A DNA stretch of 64,000 bases from Saprospiraceae bacterium (GTDB taxonomy: Bacteria > Bacteroidota > Bacteroidia > Chitinophagales > Saprospiraceae): contig JAJCYH010000011.1 in assembly GCA_029262995.1 (NCBI GenBank), positions 300,621 to 364,620 on the forward strand, in the 5' to 3' direction. Under the pieces are notes generated by a model, which was given only the letters and a program-made list of their open reading frames with translations, was not told the DNA's origin and ran no database searches. This document shows positions 1-8,523 of the stretch, one piece after another. The stretch's first letter is position 1. Every line of letters begins with the position of its first letter. The position numbers were made by a program, and so were the translations under genes.

Positions 1-57
1 TATATATTGGATTAAACCATCGTTATGACAATTTTATGTTTATTCGGAGATTGAGTC

Positions 58-85
58 TTGACTTAATTTCTAATGGTTAATTTTG
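58..85 (+). promoter_or_regulatory. Bacteroidota-type promoter of tpiA
   Basis: A TTG at 58-60 and TAATTTTG at 78-85 match the Bacteroidota -33/-7 pattern (TTG, TAnnTTTG) with 17 bases between. The predicted transcript would start about 10 bases before the tpiA ATG at 104. The match is by motif only. Confidence 0.5.
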
Positions 86-103
86 TACTCTTAAAATAAT
101 GGA

Positions 104-856
104 ATGAGAAGAAATATTGTTGCAGGCAACTGGAAAATGAATCTTAGTTTAGTTCAAGCTACTAAATTGGTTTCTGAAATCATAAATTTTGAAATCCCAG
201 ACAAGGTAGATGTGATCCTTGCTTGTCCATTTCCTTATTTAATGAGCGTTAATGAACTGATAGGGAAGAAGGAAAATGTTTTTGTAGCTGCACAAAACTG
301 CCACTATGAGGAGTCTGGCGCCTTTACTGGAGAGGTCAGCGTAAATATGCTTAAGTCAATTGGTATTAATTGTGTTGTTGTTGGTCATTCGGAAAGAAGG
401 ACTTTAAACAATGAATCAGATGAAATGGTGAAAACTAAAATTGACCTATTGTTGGCAGCAGAAATGGAAGTGATATTTTGTTGCGGAGAGCCTTTAGAAA
501 TAAGAGAAGCCAAAGGTCAAAATGGTTATGTAAGTCAACAGTTGGTGGACAGTCTGTTTCACTTAAGCGGGGAAAAGCTAAAAAATATAATCATTGCCTA
601 TGAACCTATTTGGGCAATAGGAACAGGGTTAACAGCATCTCCAGAACAAGCCCAAGAAATGCATTTATTTTTACGAACGCTACTCACTGAAAAGTATAGC
701 AGTGAAACGGCAAGTAAAGTCTCTATATTATATGGAGGAAGTGTAAATGCTAGGAATGCTCAGCAGTTATTTTCTAAGCCAGATGTAGATGGAGGATTAG
801 TAGGCGGAGCTTCATTAGAGAGTGAAAGTTTTAGTCAAATTATCGCTTCTTTTTAA
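104..856 (+). CDS. tpiA: triosephosphate isomerase
   Basis: Interconverts dihydroxyacetone phosphate and glyceraldehyde 3-phosphate in glycolysis and gluconeogenesis; cytosolic. The 250 aa are the normal family length. All landmarks of the TIM barrel are present: GNWKMN with substrate-binding Lys11, GHSERR with catalytic His95, AYEPIWAIGTG with catalytic Glu167, and the phosphate-binding YGGSV and GGLVGGASL loops. The ATG at 104 starts directly before the conserved N-terminal strand. It is a single gene that meets the next gene tail to tail with no spacer. Confidence 0.98.
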   Translation: MRRNIVAGNWKMNLSLVQATKLVSEIINFEIPDKVDVILACPFPYLMSVNELIGKKENVFVAAQNCHYEESGAFTGEVSVNMLKSIGINCVVVGHSERRTLNNESDEMVKTKIDLLLAAEMEVIFCCGEPLEIREAKGQNGYVSQQLVDSLFHLSGEKLKNIIIAYEPIWAIGTGLTASPEQAQEMHLFLRTLLTEKYSSETASKVSILYGGSVNARNAQQLFSKPDVDGGLVGGASLESESFSQIIASF

Positions 857-1318
857 TTAGTTATGGAATAGCTGATTTACCTTTTCAAATCGATATTGGA
901 ATATTTCTTCTAGTTTGTTTTTAATATAAAGTTGATTGGCGAGTGATCCTAGAAGTCCAAACGGTAATGCATATTCCAGTTTATCTATCATTATAATATA
1001 TCCATTTTCTTGTTTAAATACATGTTTGTGTTTCCATAATTTGTATGGACCCTTAATTTGGACATCTATGAAGTGATTCTTGAATTCAACTTCAGAAATT
1101 AAAGTCTTCCAATAAAGAGGAATATTAAAGATGGGGGATACTTTATATTCAATTACTTGCCCTTGAAACATCTCATCTAATGGATTTGAACTTATTATTT
1201 TGAAGCCCATATTATCTGGAATCAACTGATCAAGATTCTTTGGACTTGAAAAAAAATCCCATACCTGATCTATTGTGGCTACTAATTTTTGCTCTTTGTG
1301 TAGTTTGAATGTCTTCAT
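857..1318 (-). CDS. SRPBCC-family ligand-binding protein
   Basis: This 153-aa protein has the START/Bet v1-like (SRPBCC) layout. An N-terminal strand with a VWDFFSSPKNLDQLIPDNMG helix pair is followed by antiparallel strands and a long C-terminal helix (about 125-150). It has no signal peptide, so it should be cytosolic. Such stand-alone proteins bind hydrophobic ligands, but the ligand cannot be read from sequence. The stop codon abuts the tpiA stop codon. It is not obviously in an operon: the next minus-strand gene ends 256 bp upstream behind a terminator. Confidence 0.75.
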   Translation of the reverse strand: MKTFKLHKEQKLVATIDQVWDFFSSPKNLDQLIPDNMGFKIISSNPLDEMFQGQVIEYKVSPIFNIPLYWKTLISEVEFKNHFIDVQIKGPYKLWKHKHVFKQENGYIIMIDKLEYALPFGLLGSLANQLYIKNKLEEIFQYRFEKVNQLFHN

Positions 1319-1514
1319 ATTTGTAGAACATTAAAATAGACAGACTGTTTACGCTTTTTGTAATAATTATAATAAATAAACATGGAGGTATAACAGTCTT
1401 GTTCTCAGCTGGATATGGATATTAAAAAATTAATATGAAGATAATTTGAATATTGGATAGGGGGGAAGTGTCGTTTTCTTGTCTATAATACAAAGGGTGT
1501 TATTAAAGGTATTA

Positions 1515-1548
1515 AAAAACGGTTAACTTAAAGAAGCTAACCGTTTTT
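1515..1548 (-). terminator. intrinsic terminator, near-perfect 15-bp hairpin
   Basis: The arms 1515-1529 and 1534-1548 are complementary with one mismatch around a 4-base AAAG loop. A and T tracts flank both sides, so it can work on either strand. It sits 27 bp beyond the stop codon of the minus-strand barrel gene at 1575-2297 and probably ends that transcript. Confidence 0.8.
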
Positions 1549-1574
1549 GTTTATTATGTAAACTGATAGTTTGA

Positions 1575-2297
1575 TTAGAACCAGATAAACTTTGATTTTT
1601 CTCCACATCTTGCCTGGCCTACACCTCCAATTCCCCAGTTCAATTCGAAAACAATTCCTGCAAAAATAGGGTTAGTACTAGATATGTTGCCTGTATAATT
1701 TACGGGTTGTCTGTTCCCAGCCTCTGCACCTTGACTAGATACAATATCAGTAAAACCATATTCAAACCTAAGACCTAATATACCGCTAAATCTTCCATCA
1801 TTACCTATAACATAAGTTCCAAAACCGATTACAGCCGCCAAAGGATTTTTCTCATAAAAATCAGGATTGATGATTTCTTTACTTCCTCCTTTAGGTCCAG
1901 ACTTTACATCTCCCATAAACGATACTTTAGGTCCTATTTCAAAATAACCTTTTTTACGAGCGTCTCTGAATAAAACATAAACATCAACAGAGTTGACGCT
2001 AACCTCAGTATCTGGAGCATTTGTTCCGCTTGTATTTTGGAAAACACCATTTAAACTGCCAACCATTACATCAAAAGAAACACCGGTATAATTCCAGTTA
2101 ATACCTAATTTACCACCAAGCTTAGTGCTGGTTGCAATTGTTAAATCAAAGTTGGAATCATCTCCAGCCGCTTGATTAAAAAGCATACTTGCGCCGGTTT
2201 GCACTTTGACACCTGCATCCAACCAAAAATCAAGTTTCTGAGCGTCCACTTGAGAAGTGTAAAAACCTACTAGAAGTATGAATAAGATTTTTTTCAT
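1575..2297 (-). CDS. outer-membrane beta-barrel protein, function unknown
   Basis: A 240-aa protein with a cleavable signal peptide (MKKILFILLVGFYTSQVDA, cleavage before Gln20). Alternating short amphipathic strands rich in Gly and Asn follow, such as GGKLGINWNY and GILGLRFEYGFTD, as expected of an 8-10 stranded outer-membrane barrel. I do not recognise a named family. The C-terminus is unusual for a barrel: it ends in a charged Cys-containing tail, CGEKSKFIWF. The rhodanese lipoprotein lies just upstream on the same strand (29 bp), so the two may be co-transcribed. Confidence 0.65.
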   Translation of the reverse strand: MKKILFILLVGFYTSQVDAQKLDFWLDAGVKVQTGASMLFNQAAGDDSNFDLTIATSTKLGGKLGINWNYTGVSFDVMVGSLNGVFQNTSGTNAPDTEVSVNSVDVYVLFRDARKKGYFEIGPKVSFMGDVKSGPKGGSKEIINPDFYEKNPLAAVIGFGTYVIGNDGRFSGILGLRFEYGFTDIVSSQGAEAGNRQPVNYTGNISSTNPIFAGIVFELNWGIGGVGQARCGEKSKFIWF

Positions 2298-2326
2298 TTT
2301 TAATGTTTTTAATTTACTATAAATTG

Positions 2327-2797
2327 TTATTTGTTGTTATAATCAACCCAAGCAGAATATCCGCCGGTCATATCAACAACATTTGGAAATTGAATTTCAC
2401 TGAACAGCTTGGCAGCCAAACTGCTTCTGGTACCAGATTGACAATACAGGATTAATTTTGATTCTGAATCCAAATTTTTGGCATCAATAATAAATCTTGG
2501 CGATTTTACATCCATTTCTAGTGCACCTTCAATCTTGCCCTCAGCAATTTCTTTTGGTGTTCTTAAATCAACAAACTGATAGCCTTGTTTAGCTAAAGCA
2601 ATGGCTTCTGCTACGGTCACTTTTTTCACTTCAGTCTTCTTATATTCATTTTGAGTTTCTGGAGTACTAAAAACCATCTTGCCTTCATTCTTGTTTTTAG
2701 CGTTCTCAGAATCATTCGCTGTCGGTTGTGATTTATTTTGCCCACAGGCGCATATTGATACCAGAATAATTAATGAAGAGAATACTATTTTATTCAT
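2327..2797 (-). CDS. rhodanese-domain lipoprotein
   Basis: A single rhodanese (sulfurtransferase-fold) domain on a periplasm-facing lipoprotein. From the ATG at 2797 the protein is 156 aa. It starts MNKIVFSSLIILVSICACGQ, a lipoprotein signal with the lipidated Cys18. A longer reading from 2869 would bury this signal, so I prefer 2797. The rhodanese core spans about residues 60-155, with the active-site loop CQSGTR carrying the catalytic Cys and the phosphate/sulfane-type Arg. Family members move sulfane sulfur or act as redox sensors; the substrate is unknown. It probably leads a two-gene transcript with the barrel gene at 1575. Confidence 0.85.
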   Translation of the reverse strand: MNKIVFSSLIILVSICACGQNKSQPTANDSENAKNKNEGKMVFSTPETQNEYKKTEVKKVTVAEAIALAKQGYQFVDLRTPKEIAEGKIEGALEMDVKSPRFIIDAKNLDSESKLILYCQSGTRSSLAAKLFSEIQFPNVVDMTGGYSAWVDYNNK

Positions 2798-2874
2798 ATT
2801 TAATTTTTTTACAATATTAGTCAAAATAACTTGTTTGATTGCGTTTGCTGTCAACGAAATCGTCATCAAAAATG

Positions 2875-2882
2875 CAAAGTTA
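2875..2882 (-). promoter_or_regulatory. -7 element candidate for the rhodanese lipoprotein gene
   Basis: On the minus strand this reads TAACTTTG, a full match to TAnnTTTG. It lies 77 bases before the chosen ATG at 2797. A clear TTG -33 box is missing, so this is weak support only. Confidence 0.3.
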
Positions 2883-2927
2883 TACTTAATTGTGAAAGAA
2901 ACACATTAAAAATATATGTAATATATA

Positions 2928-2958
2928 TTGACTTGGAATGTTGCTTGCGTTATATTTG
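2928..2958 (+). promoter_or_regulatory. strong Bacteroidota-type promoter of a small transcription unit
   Basis: TTG at 2928-2930, 20 bases, then TATATTTG at 2951-2958, a full match to TAnnTTTG. The next annotated-size gene lies on the opposite strand. The promoter therefore serves only the two tiny reading frames at 2999-3185 and would end at the terminator at 3226-3253. Confidence 0.5.
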
Positions 2959-2998
2959 TTGCAGAATTCATAAAAACATTGTTTTTAAAACGTTAAAT

Positions 2999-3079
2999 AT
3001 GGATTATAAGCCAACCTTTTGGTGGTTTCAAACGTCTATAAAAGTAAATAGCAAATTTTTATTATATACCCATGAGTAA
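2999..3079 (+). CDS. possible 26-aa leader peptide
   Basis: An ATG-initiated 26-residue frame begins MDYKPTFWWFQTSIK and ends in TAA at 3077-3079. It overlaps by 8 bases the ATG (3072) of the next small frame, an arrangement typical of translational coupling. The WWF run is notable, but no amino-acid biosynthesis gene follows, so classical attenuation is unlikely. Homologs are unknown to me and it may not be translated. Confidence 0.25.
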   Translation: MDYKPTFWWFQTSIKVNSKFLLYTHE

Positions 3080-3185
3080 GTTTTTTAAATCATTCATTTT
3101 ATTCTTCAAAAAATCACCTAAAAAAATCTCTTCAATAATTATGAAAAGATACGATGATGAGTATGAAGGCTGGTTAGGAATTTAA
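3072..3185 (+). CDS. small basic peptide, 37 aa, unknown
   Basis: The frame starts at ATG 3072 and encodes an N-terminal amphipathic Lys/Phe-rich stretch (MSKFFKSFILFFKKSPKK). A short acidic/aromatic tail (YDDEYEGWLGI) follows. It is the main coding capacity of a unit bounded by a promoter (2928-2958) and a bidirectional terminator (3226-3253). The peptide could be membrane-active or regulatory, or the unit could be a small RNA. No family was recognised. Confidence 0.4.
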   Translation: MSKFFKSFILFFKKSPKKISSIIMKRYDDEYEGWLGI

Positions 3186-3225
3186 TCAGCAGCTACCGAA
3201 TAGTCGACTCCACAAGAGAAAAAAT

Positions 3226-3253
3226 AGGTTTCAAGAAATTGAGACCTTTTTTT
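3226..3253. terminator. bidirectional intrinsic terminator
   Basis: A 9-bp stem (3226-3234 with 3239-3247, one G-U pair on the plus strand) around a GAAA loop. Seven T follow on the plus side and six A precede it, which gives U on the minus strand. It can end the plus-strand small unit and also the minus-strand ferredoxin transcript, whose stop codon it overlaps. Confidence 0.8.
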
Positions 3254-3599
3254 ATATGTGTAATTTTGATTTTTTGTCTAGTAGTTGCTCTATGGATTCA
3301 ACTCTATCTTCATCTGGGACACAACAATCAACTGGGCAAACAGCAGCACATTGGGGCTCATCGTGAAATCCTTGACATTCCGTGCATTTATCTGGAACGA
3401 TATAATAATAGTCTTCTTCTACGGGTGCGTTCATTTCACTAGCTGTTATAGATTCTCCAGTTTCTAATATAAATGTTCCTTTTACGTTGGTGCCGTCTGC
3501 AATAGCCCATTCAATACCACCTTCATATATGGCATTATTTGGACATTCAGGTTCGCAAGCCCCGCAGTTAATACATTCATCTGTAATGATAATGGCCAT
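3252..3599 (-). CDS. 2[4Fe-4S] ferredoxin
   Basis: A 115-aa cytosolic electron carrier. Cluster one is bound by [12 protein letters not shown] (CxxCxxCxxxCP, Cys9 onward). Cluster two is bound by [18 protein letters not shown], with the eight-residue insertion between the second and third Cys seen in YfhL/Allochromatium-type ferredoxins. An acidic linker of about 45 residues separates the two sites. It has no signal peptide. The redox partner cannot be deduced from its neighbours. It lies 14 bp downstream of pssA on the same strand and may share its transcript. Confidence 0.93.
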   Translation of the reverse strand: MAIIITDECINCGACEPECPNNAIYEGGIEWAIADGTNVKGTFILETGESITASEMNAPVEEDYYYIVPDKCTECQGFHDEPQCAAVCPVDCCVPDEDRVESIEQLLDKKSKLHI

Positions 3600-3613
3600 T
3601 TGAAAACTTAATT

Positions 3614-4291
3614 TTACTTGTGAAATCTAATACTATAAATTATAGATAGCAAAATGTAAATAATTACACCAATGGGCATTGCAAGTTTATAATTTACCAT
3701 AATAAGCATGGCAAAGGTCATAATACAAAATAGAATAAACAAGTTGTAGTTAAAGTTTTTGCCTAGCTGCTTGAAAGACAACATTTTAATCTTACTTAAG
3801 TTTAAAAACATTAAAATAATAGGAATAGAAACATATATAGAAGGGTAATCGATTAAGGTTTGCATTATACTGCTGTCAAACTCCACACCAATAAATAATC
3901 CGATAAGAAAAAATGAGCTTGCTGGGGTTGGTAGTCCTGTGAAATATTTAGTATCAGGCTTTAAATTAAATATGGCCAAACGAATAGCACTTCCAATTAA
4001 TATAAACATTGAAGGAATATACATTGTCCAATGATCATATGGGCTGACAAATGTGTATAAGTAAGCGGGAGCAACACCAAAAGAAACAATGTCCGCAAGT
4101 GAGTCCAATTCTTTGCCCATTTGAGATTGTACTTTTAACAGCCTTGCTGCTAGCCCATCAATGACATCAAAGAACATTCCCATGAGGATAAGAATGCTAC
4201 TTAAATGGAGGTCTGCTACAAGTATTGCAGAAAATCCACAACATAGATTTAGAAGTGTAAAGAAAGATGGGATTTTATTCTTTATATTCAA
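3614..4291 (-). CDS. pssA: CDP-diacylglycerol--serine O-phosphatidyltransferase
   Basis: Makes phosphatidylserine from CDP-diacylglycerol and serine, the first step to phosphatidylethanolamine. The 225-aa integral membrane protein has the CDP-alcohol phosphotransferase signature DVIDGLAAR followed by GKELDSLAD (D-x2-D-G-x2-A-R-x8-G-x3-D-x3-D) near residues 40-65, and about six to eight hydrophobic helices. The start codon is TTG at 4291: no ATG exists upstream in frame, and the product [16 protein letters not shown] matches the usual N-terminus of the family. Confidence 0.93.
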   Translation of the reverse strand: MNIKNKIPSFFTLLNLCCGFSAILVADLHLSSILILMGMFFDVIDGLAARLLKVQSQMGKELDSLADIVSFGVAPAYLYTFVSPYDHWTMYIPSMFILIGSAIRLAIFNLKPDTKYFTGLPTPASSFFLIGLFIGVEFDSSIMQTLIDYPSIYVSIPIILMFLNLSKIKMLSFKQLGKNFNYNLFILFCIMTFAMLIMVNYKLAMPIGVIIYILLSIIYSIRFHK

Positions 4292-4411
4292 TTCAGAAGA
4301 TATCTATTTTAAAATAGCTATAATTAGCTTAAATTCTTTTGCAATTTAATATAGCAATATTAAGACTTTAAATAAGTTATTGTCATGCGATTATTAATCA
4401 AATATATAAAA

Positions 4412-5887
4412 ATGAAATTTTCCATTAATTCTAGCCTTTTTTGTTTGTTAGTAATAGTTCTTTTAAGCTCTTGTGCACGGAATCCGGTTACAGGGAAAAA
4501 GGAGATTATGTTGATGTCTGAGAGCCAGGAATTAGCTCTTGGTGCACAATCAGATCCAGCCATCATTGCACAATATGGATTATATCAAGATGAAACCCTA
4601 CAAGCCTTTATAAACGAAAAAGGTAAAGAAATGGGTGTCATTTCTCATAAACCTGAATTGGAATACCACTTTAGAATTTTGGATTCACCAGTTGTTAATG
4701 CCTTTGCAGTACCTGGCGGATATGTATATTTTACAAGGGGAATAATGGCACATTTTAACAATGAAGCAGAATTCGCAGGTGTATTAGGACACGAAATTGG
4801 ACATATTACTGCCCGCCATTCGGCTAAGCAATATAGTGCACAGATGATAGGTCAATTGGGATTGATGGCTGGTGTTATTGCTAGTGAAGATTTTAGAAGT
4901 GTAGCAGGTGATGCAAGCCAAGCCATGGGCTTGTTGTTTTTAAAGTTTGGTCGTGACCATGAAAGCCAATCTGACGAATTAGGTGTTCAATATTCCACTA
5001 AGATTGGATATAATTCTCATGAGATGGCTGATTTTTTTCAAACCCTAAATAGAATCCAAGAAAAAGCTGGTGTCAATATTCCTTCGTTTCTGTCAACTCA
5101 CCCTAATCCCGAAGATAGGTTTGAGAAAGTACATAGTCATTCTGATGAAGCTCAAAAAGGATTAGATGTCAGTCAATTAAAAATAAATACACACAAATAC
5201 CTTAACATGATTGATGGAATTGTCTATGGAGAAGACCCTCGTCAAGGCTATACTGATAATTATGTTTTTTATCATCCTGGGTTGAAGTTCAAATTTCCAT
5301 ATCCAGCCAACTGGAACCTTTACAATTCACCTTCTCAAGTTCAAATAGCTCCAGAAGATGGTAAGGCTCTAATCATATTTACTTTGTCCCAGGAAAAAAC
5401 ACTTGAAGCAACAGCACAAGCTCATATTGAGAAATTCAAATTTACAGTCATAGAATCGAGAAATACTCGAATAGGAGGATTTCCAGCTTTAATTATGTTG
5501 GCAGATATTAAAGAAGAAGATCCTAATACAGGTAAACCAACAGGAAAAGCAATTAGAGTATTAAACTATTACATTCAAGATGGAAAAATGATTTATGTAT
5601 TCCATGGCATGAGTAATGATGTTGACTTCAATAAATATAACAATGCATTTAAGCAATGTATGAGTAACTTTAATAGGCTTACAGACTTATCTAGAATTAA
5701 TGTAGAGCCAACACGAATAAAGATTGTGCAAAGTAAAGTTGATGGTACTCTACAGAATGTTCTAGCCAACCTTGATGTTAATAAGGATGATTACGAAGAA
5801 TTGTCAATTATTAACGGTATGTTATTAACGGACTTGGTTGAGAAGGGTAGTATGTTAAAGGTGTTTTCTCAGAAATATGCCAAATAA
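4412..5887 (+). CDS. M48-family zinc metalloprotease lipoprotein
   Basis: A periplasmic Zn-endopeptidase of the BepA/LoiP type that probably handles outer-membrane protein quality control. From ATG 4412 it is 491 aa with a lipoprotein signal (MKFSINSSLFCLLVIVLLSSC). An earlier in-frame ATG at 4385 would add nine residues before it and seems less likely. The active site HEIGH is at residues 127-131, with the third zinc ligand expected in ESQSDELG near residue 190. The C-terminal 60 residues (from about 430) look like a LysM-related domain. It stands alone and converges on ytxJ. Confidence 0.93.
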   Translation: MKFSINSSLFCLLVIVLLSSCARNPVTGKKEIMLMSESQELALGAQSDPAIIAQYGLYQDETLQAFINEKGKEMGVISHKPELEYHFRILDSPVVNAFAVPGGYVYFTRGIMAHFNNEAEFAGVLGHEIGHITARHSAKQYSAQMIGQLGLMAGVIASEDFRSVAGDASQAMGLLFLKFGRDHESQSDELGVQYSTKIGYNSHEMADFFQTLNRIQEKAGVNIPSFLSTHPNPEDRFEKVHSHSDEAQKGLDVSQLKINTHKYLNMIDGIVYGEDPRQGYTDNYVFYHPGLKFKFPYPANWNLYNSPSQVQIAPEDGKALIIFTLSQEKTLEATAQAHIEKFKFTVIESRNTRIGGFPALIMLADIKEEDPNTGKPTGKAIRVLNYYIQDGKMIYVFHGMSNDVDFNKYNNAFKQCMSNFNRLTDLSRINVEPTRIKIVQSKVDGTLQNVLANLDVNKDDYEELSIINGMLLTDLVEKGSMLKVFSQKYAK

Positions 5888-5890
5888 CAA

Positions 5891-6220
5891 TTATAGGATT
5901 AATAATTTAGGGTCAATGCTATAATGGGATGAATGATGTATAACTTTGTTTTTCTTTATTAAGATTAATTGAGGAGACTGGTGTTCGATACCCCATTTTT
6001 TTGAAATCATATTTGAGATTTCCCTGTAGGAAATAAGATCTAGGAGATATACCTCACTGTACGGTTCTTTAAAATTCTCTATTTCCTTTTGGATATTTTT
6101 TAATACCATTCCACTAATACCACATCTAGTACTATGTTTGAAAATGGCTATTGTGTTATGCACACTTTTTTCAGAAATTTCCGCTAATTGTTCAATGTTC
6201 TTAACTTGAATCCAATTCAT
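5891..6220 (-). CDS. ytxJ: bacillithiol-system redox protein, YtxJ family (DUF2847)
   Basis: A 109-aa thioredoxin-fold monothiol protein. The single active-site cysteine is in KHSTRCGISGMV near residue 33, followed by the cis-Pro region HQSPQLILI, as in YtxJ. YtxJ proteins occur in bacillithiol-using Firmicutes and Bacteroidota and are thought to help de-bacillithiolation. The presence of this gene implies that the host makes bacillithiol (inference). It is separated from the upstream DUF2853 gene by a terminator, so it is likely a single transcript. Confidence 0.85.
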   Translation of the reverse strand: MNWIQVKNIEQLAEISEKSVHNTIAIFKHSTRCGISGMVLKNIQKEIENFKEPYSEVYLLDLISYREISNMISKKWGIEHQSPQLILIKKNKVIHHSSHYSIDPKLLIL

Positions 6221-6265
6221 ATTTTGTATTTACTTGTATGAAACTTTTAGAAAGCATTTAAGTTC

Positions 6266-6298
6266 AAAAAAAAAGCCACAACATAAATGAAGTGGCTT
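6266..6298 (-). terminator. intrinsic terminator of the DUF2853 gene
   Basis: The stem arms AAGCCAC (6273-6279) and GTGGCTT (6292-6298) enclose a 12-base loop. The run of nine A at 6266-6274 gives a U tract on the minus strand. It lies 22 bp beyond the stop of the minus-strand gene at 6320. Confidence 0.7.
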
Positions 6299-6319
6299 AA
6301 TTTTCTGATAATGAAAGTA

Positions 6320-6658
6320 CTATGCAAAAAGAGCAGACTTTCTAAATTTCTTAACCAACAAATAGTAAAACATTGCTCTGTACTTGTTTCTGTTAGATTT
6401 TCCAATTTGCTCTACAACAGTTTGAATCCCTTCATCTAACTTGGGGGTGTCTTTAAGCCCTAATTTTTTAATTAAGAAATTAGATTTTATTCTTTCTAAT
6501 TCCTTCTTGTCAGTTGCAGCTACTTTTGAAGAGTCTTTATTGTACAATGCTGGACCACATGCTTTGGCAACTTTAGCCAATAAGGCAGCATCGTATTTCA
6601 TTCCTAGTTTTTTAAACTCTTTGTCAAAAGTCTCTAAGCATTCTTGAAACTTGCTCAT
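6320..6658 (-). CDS. DUF2853 family protein
   Basis: A 112-aa all-helical cytosolic protein of a small family widespread in Bacteroidota and Proteobacteria. Conserved landmarks include GMKYDAALLAKVAK, GPALYNKDSSKVA and FLIKKLG. The biochemical role is unknown. I start it at ATG 6658 (MSKFQECLE). A frame beginning four codons earlier uses TTG and would add MKNF with no family support. It is a single gene with its own terminator at 6266-6298. Confidence 0.85.
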   Translation of the reverse strand: MSKFQECLETFDKEFKKLGMKYDAALLAKVAKACGPALYNKDSSKVAATDKKELERIKSNFLIKKLGLKDTPKLDEGIQTVVEQIGKSNRNKYRAMFYYLLVKKFRKSALFA

Positions 6659-6789
6659 AAAATTTTTCAATTTAATTATTAATAATTGCTACAAAGATAT
6701 AGCTTATATATTAGTATATTGCTATATATAACTGTTTATCTAATATTTTTAATTATACTCATGGATTATTTATTTATTGATCATTAAAT

Positions 6790-8523
6790 ATGACACACTC
6801 AATCACTTTTCGAAATCTGATTCTATTTTTTTCTTGCTTGGTAATTGTTTGTCATGCTTGTAAGCAAAATGACACTAACGTATTGCAGAGGAATGAAAAT
6901 AATCCTATTGTCAAAGAAATGAAACTAAAAAATGCAGCTGTAGTTTCAGCTCATCATTTAGCGTCTGAAATTGGTACACAAATTCTAAAAGACGGGGGTA
7001 ATGCTATTGATGCAGCGATTTCTGTTCAATTCGCTCTTGCTGTCTGCTATCCTGTTGCTGGGAATATAGGGGGAGGTGGTTTTTTAATTTACAGAAGTTC
7101 AGATGGAAAATATGATGCACTAGACTTCAGAGAAACCGCCCCTATACTTGCACATAAAGATATGTTCTTAGATTCACTTGGCAATGTAATTCAAAATAAG
7201 TCACTTATTGGTCACCAAGCATGTGGTGTGCCAGGAACGGTGGATGGTATGTGGAACGCTTATAATAGATATTCCAAATTAAAGGATTGGAAGAAATTAA
7301 TTGAGCCATCAATTAAACTAGCTTCTGACGGATTTGCAATATCTGATAGACAAGCTAGTCGACTAAATAAGTACAAAGAATATTTTAATCGCAACAACAA
7401 TGCCTCTCATGCATTTGTTAAATATAAAGCATGGAAAGGGGGGGATACACTAACTCAAAAAGAATTAGCAAATACATTGCAATTAATCGCCAACAATGGA
7501 AGAGATGGTTTTTATTCAGCATCCGTTGCGGATAAAATCGTTTCTGAGATGAAGCGTGGAGCTGGCATAATAAGTCACAAGGACCTAACAGAATATAAGT
7601 CTAAATGGCGTGATGTAATATATGCTGATTATAAGGAATACAGAATAGCATCCATGCCTCCACCTAGTAGTGGAGGAATCACACTTGTTCAGCTTTTTAA
7701 TGCAGTTGAAAACTACAATTTGAAAGAACTGGGATTTCACAGTAAGGAAATGATACATCTTATAGTAGAAGCAGAAAGAAGAGTTTATGCTGATAGAGCA
7801 AGTTATTTGGGCGATTCTGACTTTTATAATGTGCCCATTGCTCAACTGACAGATGAAGCTTATATGAAATATCGAATGGAGGATTTCGATTTGGAGAAAG
7901 CTAGTTCTTCTACTTCAATTAAAGAAGGTCAGATTAAAGAAAGCGAACAGACTACACATTTCTCTATAGTAGATAGTATGGGTAACGCAGTTTCGCTTAC
8001 GACTACTCTTAATACAGCTTATGGGTCCAAAGTGGTTGTAAGTGGTGCAGGTTTTTTTCTTAACAATGAAATGGATGACTTTAGTATTAAACCCGGTGTT
8101 CCCAATTATTATGGCTTGGTCGGCAACGAAGCAAATGCCATTGAACCACAGAAAAGAATGCTTAGTTCAATGTCACCTTCAATTGTTGAAAAAGCTGGCA
8201 AGTTAAAAATGGTTGTTGGCTCTCCAGGTGGATCTACAATAATAACATCCGTATTTCAAACTATTATAAACGTCATTGAATATGAGATGTCTGCAGCGGA
8301 AGCTACGCATTCTTGTAGATTTCATCACCAATGGTTACCTGATCAGATTATGATTGAAGATTCTTGCTTTAGTACTGAATTGATAAATAGTCTACAAGTA
8401 ATGGGGCATGATGTAAATATAAGAATACCAATTGGAAAGGTAGAGACAATTGTCAAACTTGAAAATGGTTCACTTGACGCTGCAGCTGATATTAGAGGTG
8501 AAGACTCTGTATCAGGATATTAA
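6790..8523 (+). CDS. ggt: gamma-glutamyltransferase
   Basis: Hydrolyses or transfers the gamma-glutamyl group of glutathione-like peptides, usually in the periplasm. The 577-aa precursor carries a signal with a possible lipidation site (VCHAC, Cys24). The autocleavage nucleophile is the first Thr of TTHFS (Thr388), which would split it into large and small subunits. GNIGGGGF and PPPSSGG (large subunit) and the SSMSPS and GSPGG motifs (small subunit) are intact. It ends one base before the convergent cytochrome gene's stop. Confidence 0.95.
   Translation: MTHSITFRNLILFFSCLVIVCHACKQNDTNVLQRNENNPIVKEMKLKNAAVVSAHHLASEIGTQILKDGGNAIDAAISVQFALAVCYPVAGNIGGGGFLIYRSSDGKYDALDFRETAPILAHKDMFLDSLGNVIQNKSLIGHQACGVPGTVDGMWNAYNRYSKLKDWKKLIEPSIKLASDGFAISDRQASRLNKYKEYFNRNNNASHAFVKYKAWKGGDTLTQKELANTLQLIANNGRDGFYSASVADKIVSEMKRGAGIISHKDLTEYKSKWRDVIYADYKEYRIASMPPPSSGGITLVQLFNAVENYNLKELGFHSKEMIHLIVEAERRVYADRASYLGDSDFYNVPIAQLTDEAYMKYRMEDFDLEKASSSTSIKEGQIKESEQTTHFSIVDSMGNAVSLTTTLNTAYGSKVVVSGAGFFLNNEMDDFSIKPGVPNYYGLVGNEANAIEPQKRMLSSMSPSIVEKAGKLKMVVGSPGGSTIITSVFQTIINVIEYEMSAAEATHSCRFHHQWLPDQIMIEDSCFSTELINSLQVMGHDVNIRIPIGKVETIVKLENGSLDAAADIRGEDSVSGY

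Noticed and set aside
3239..3442. Plus-strand frames over the ferredoxin gene
   Set aside because: They are shadows of the ferredoxin; all Cys motifs are on the minus strand.
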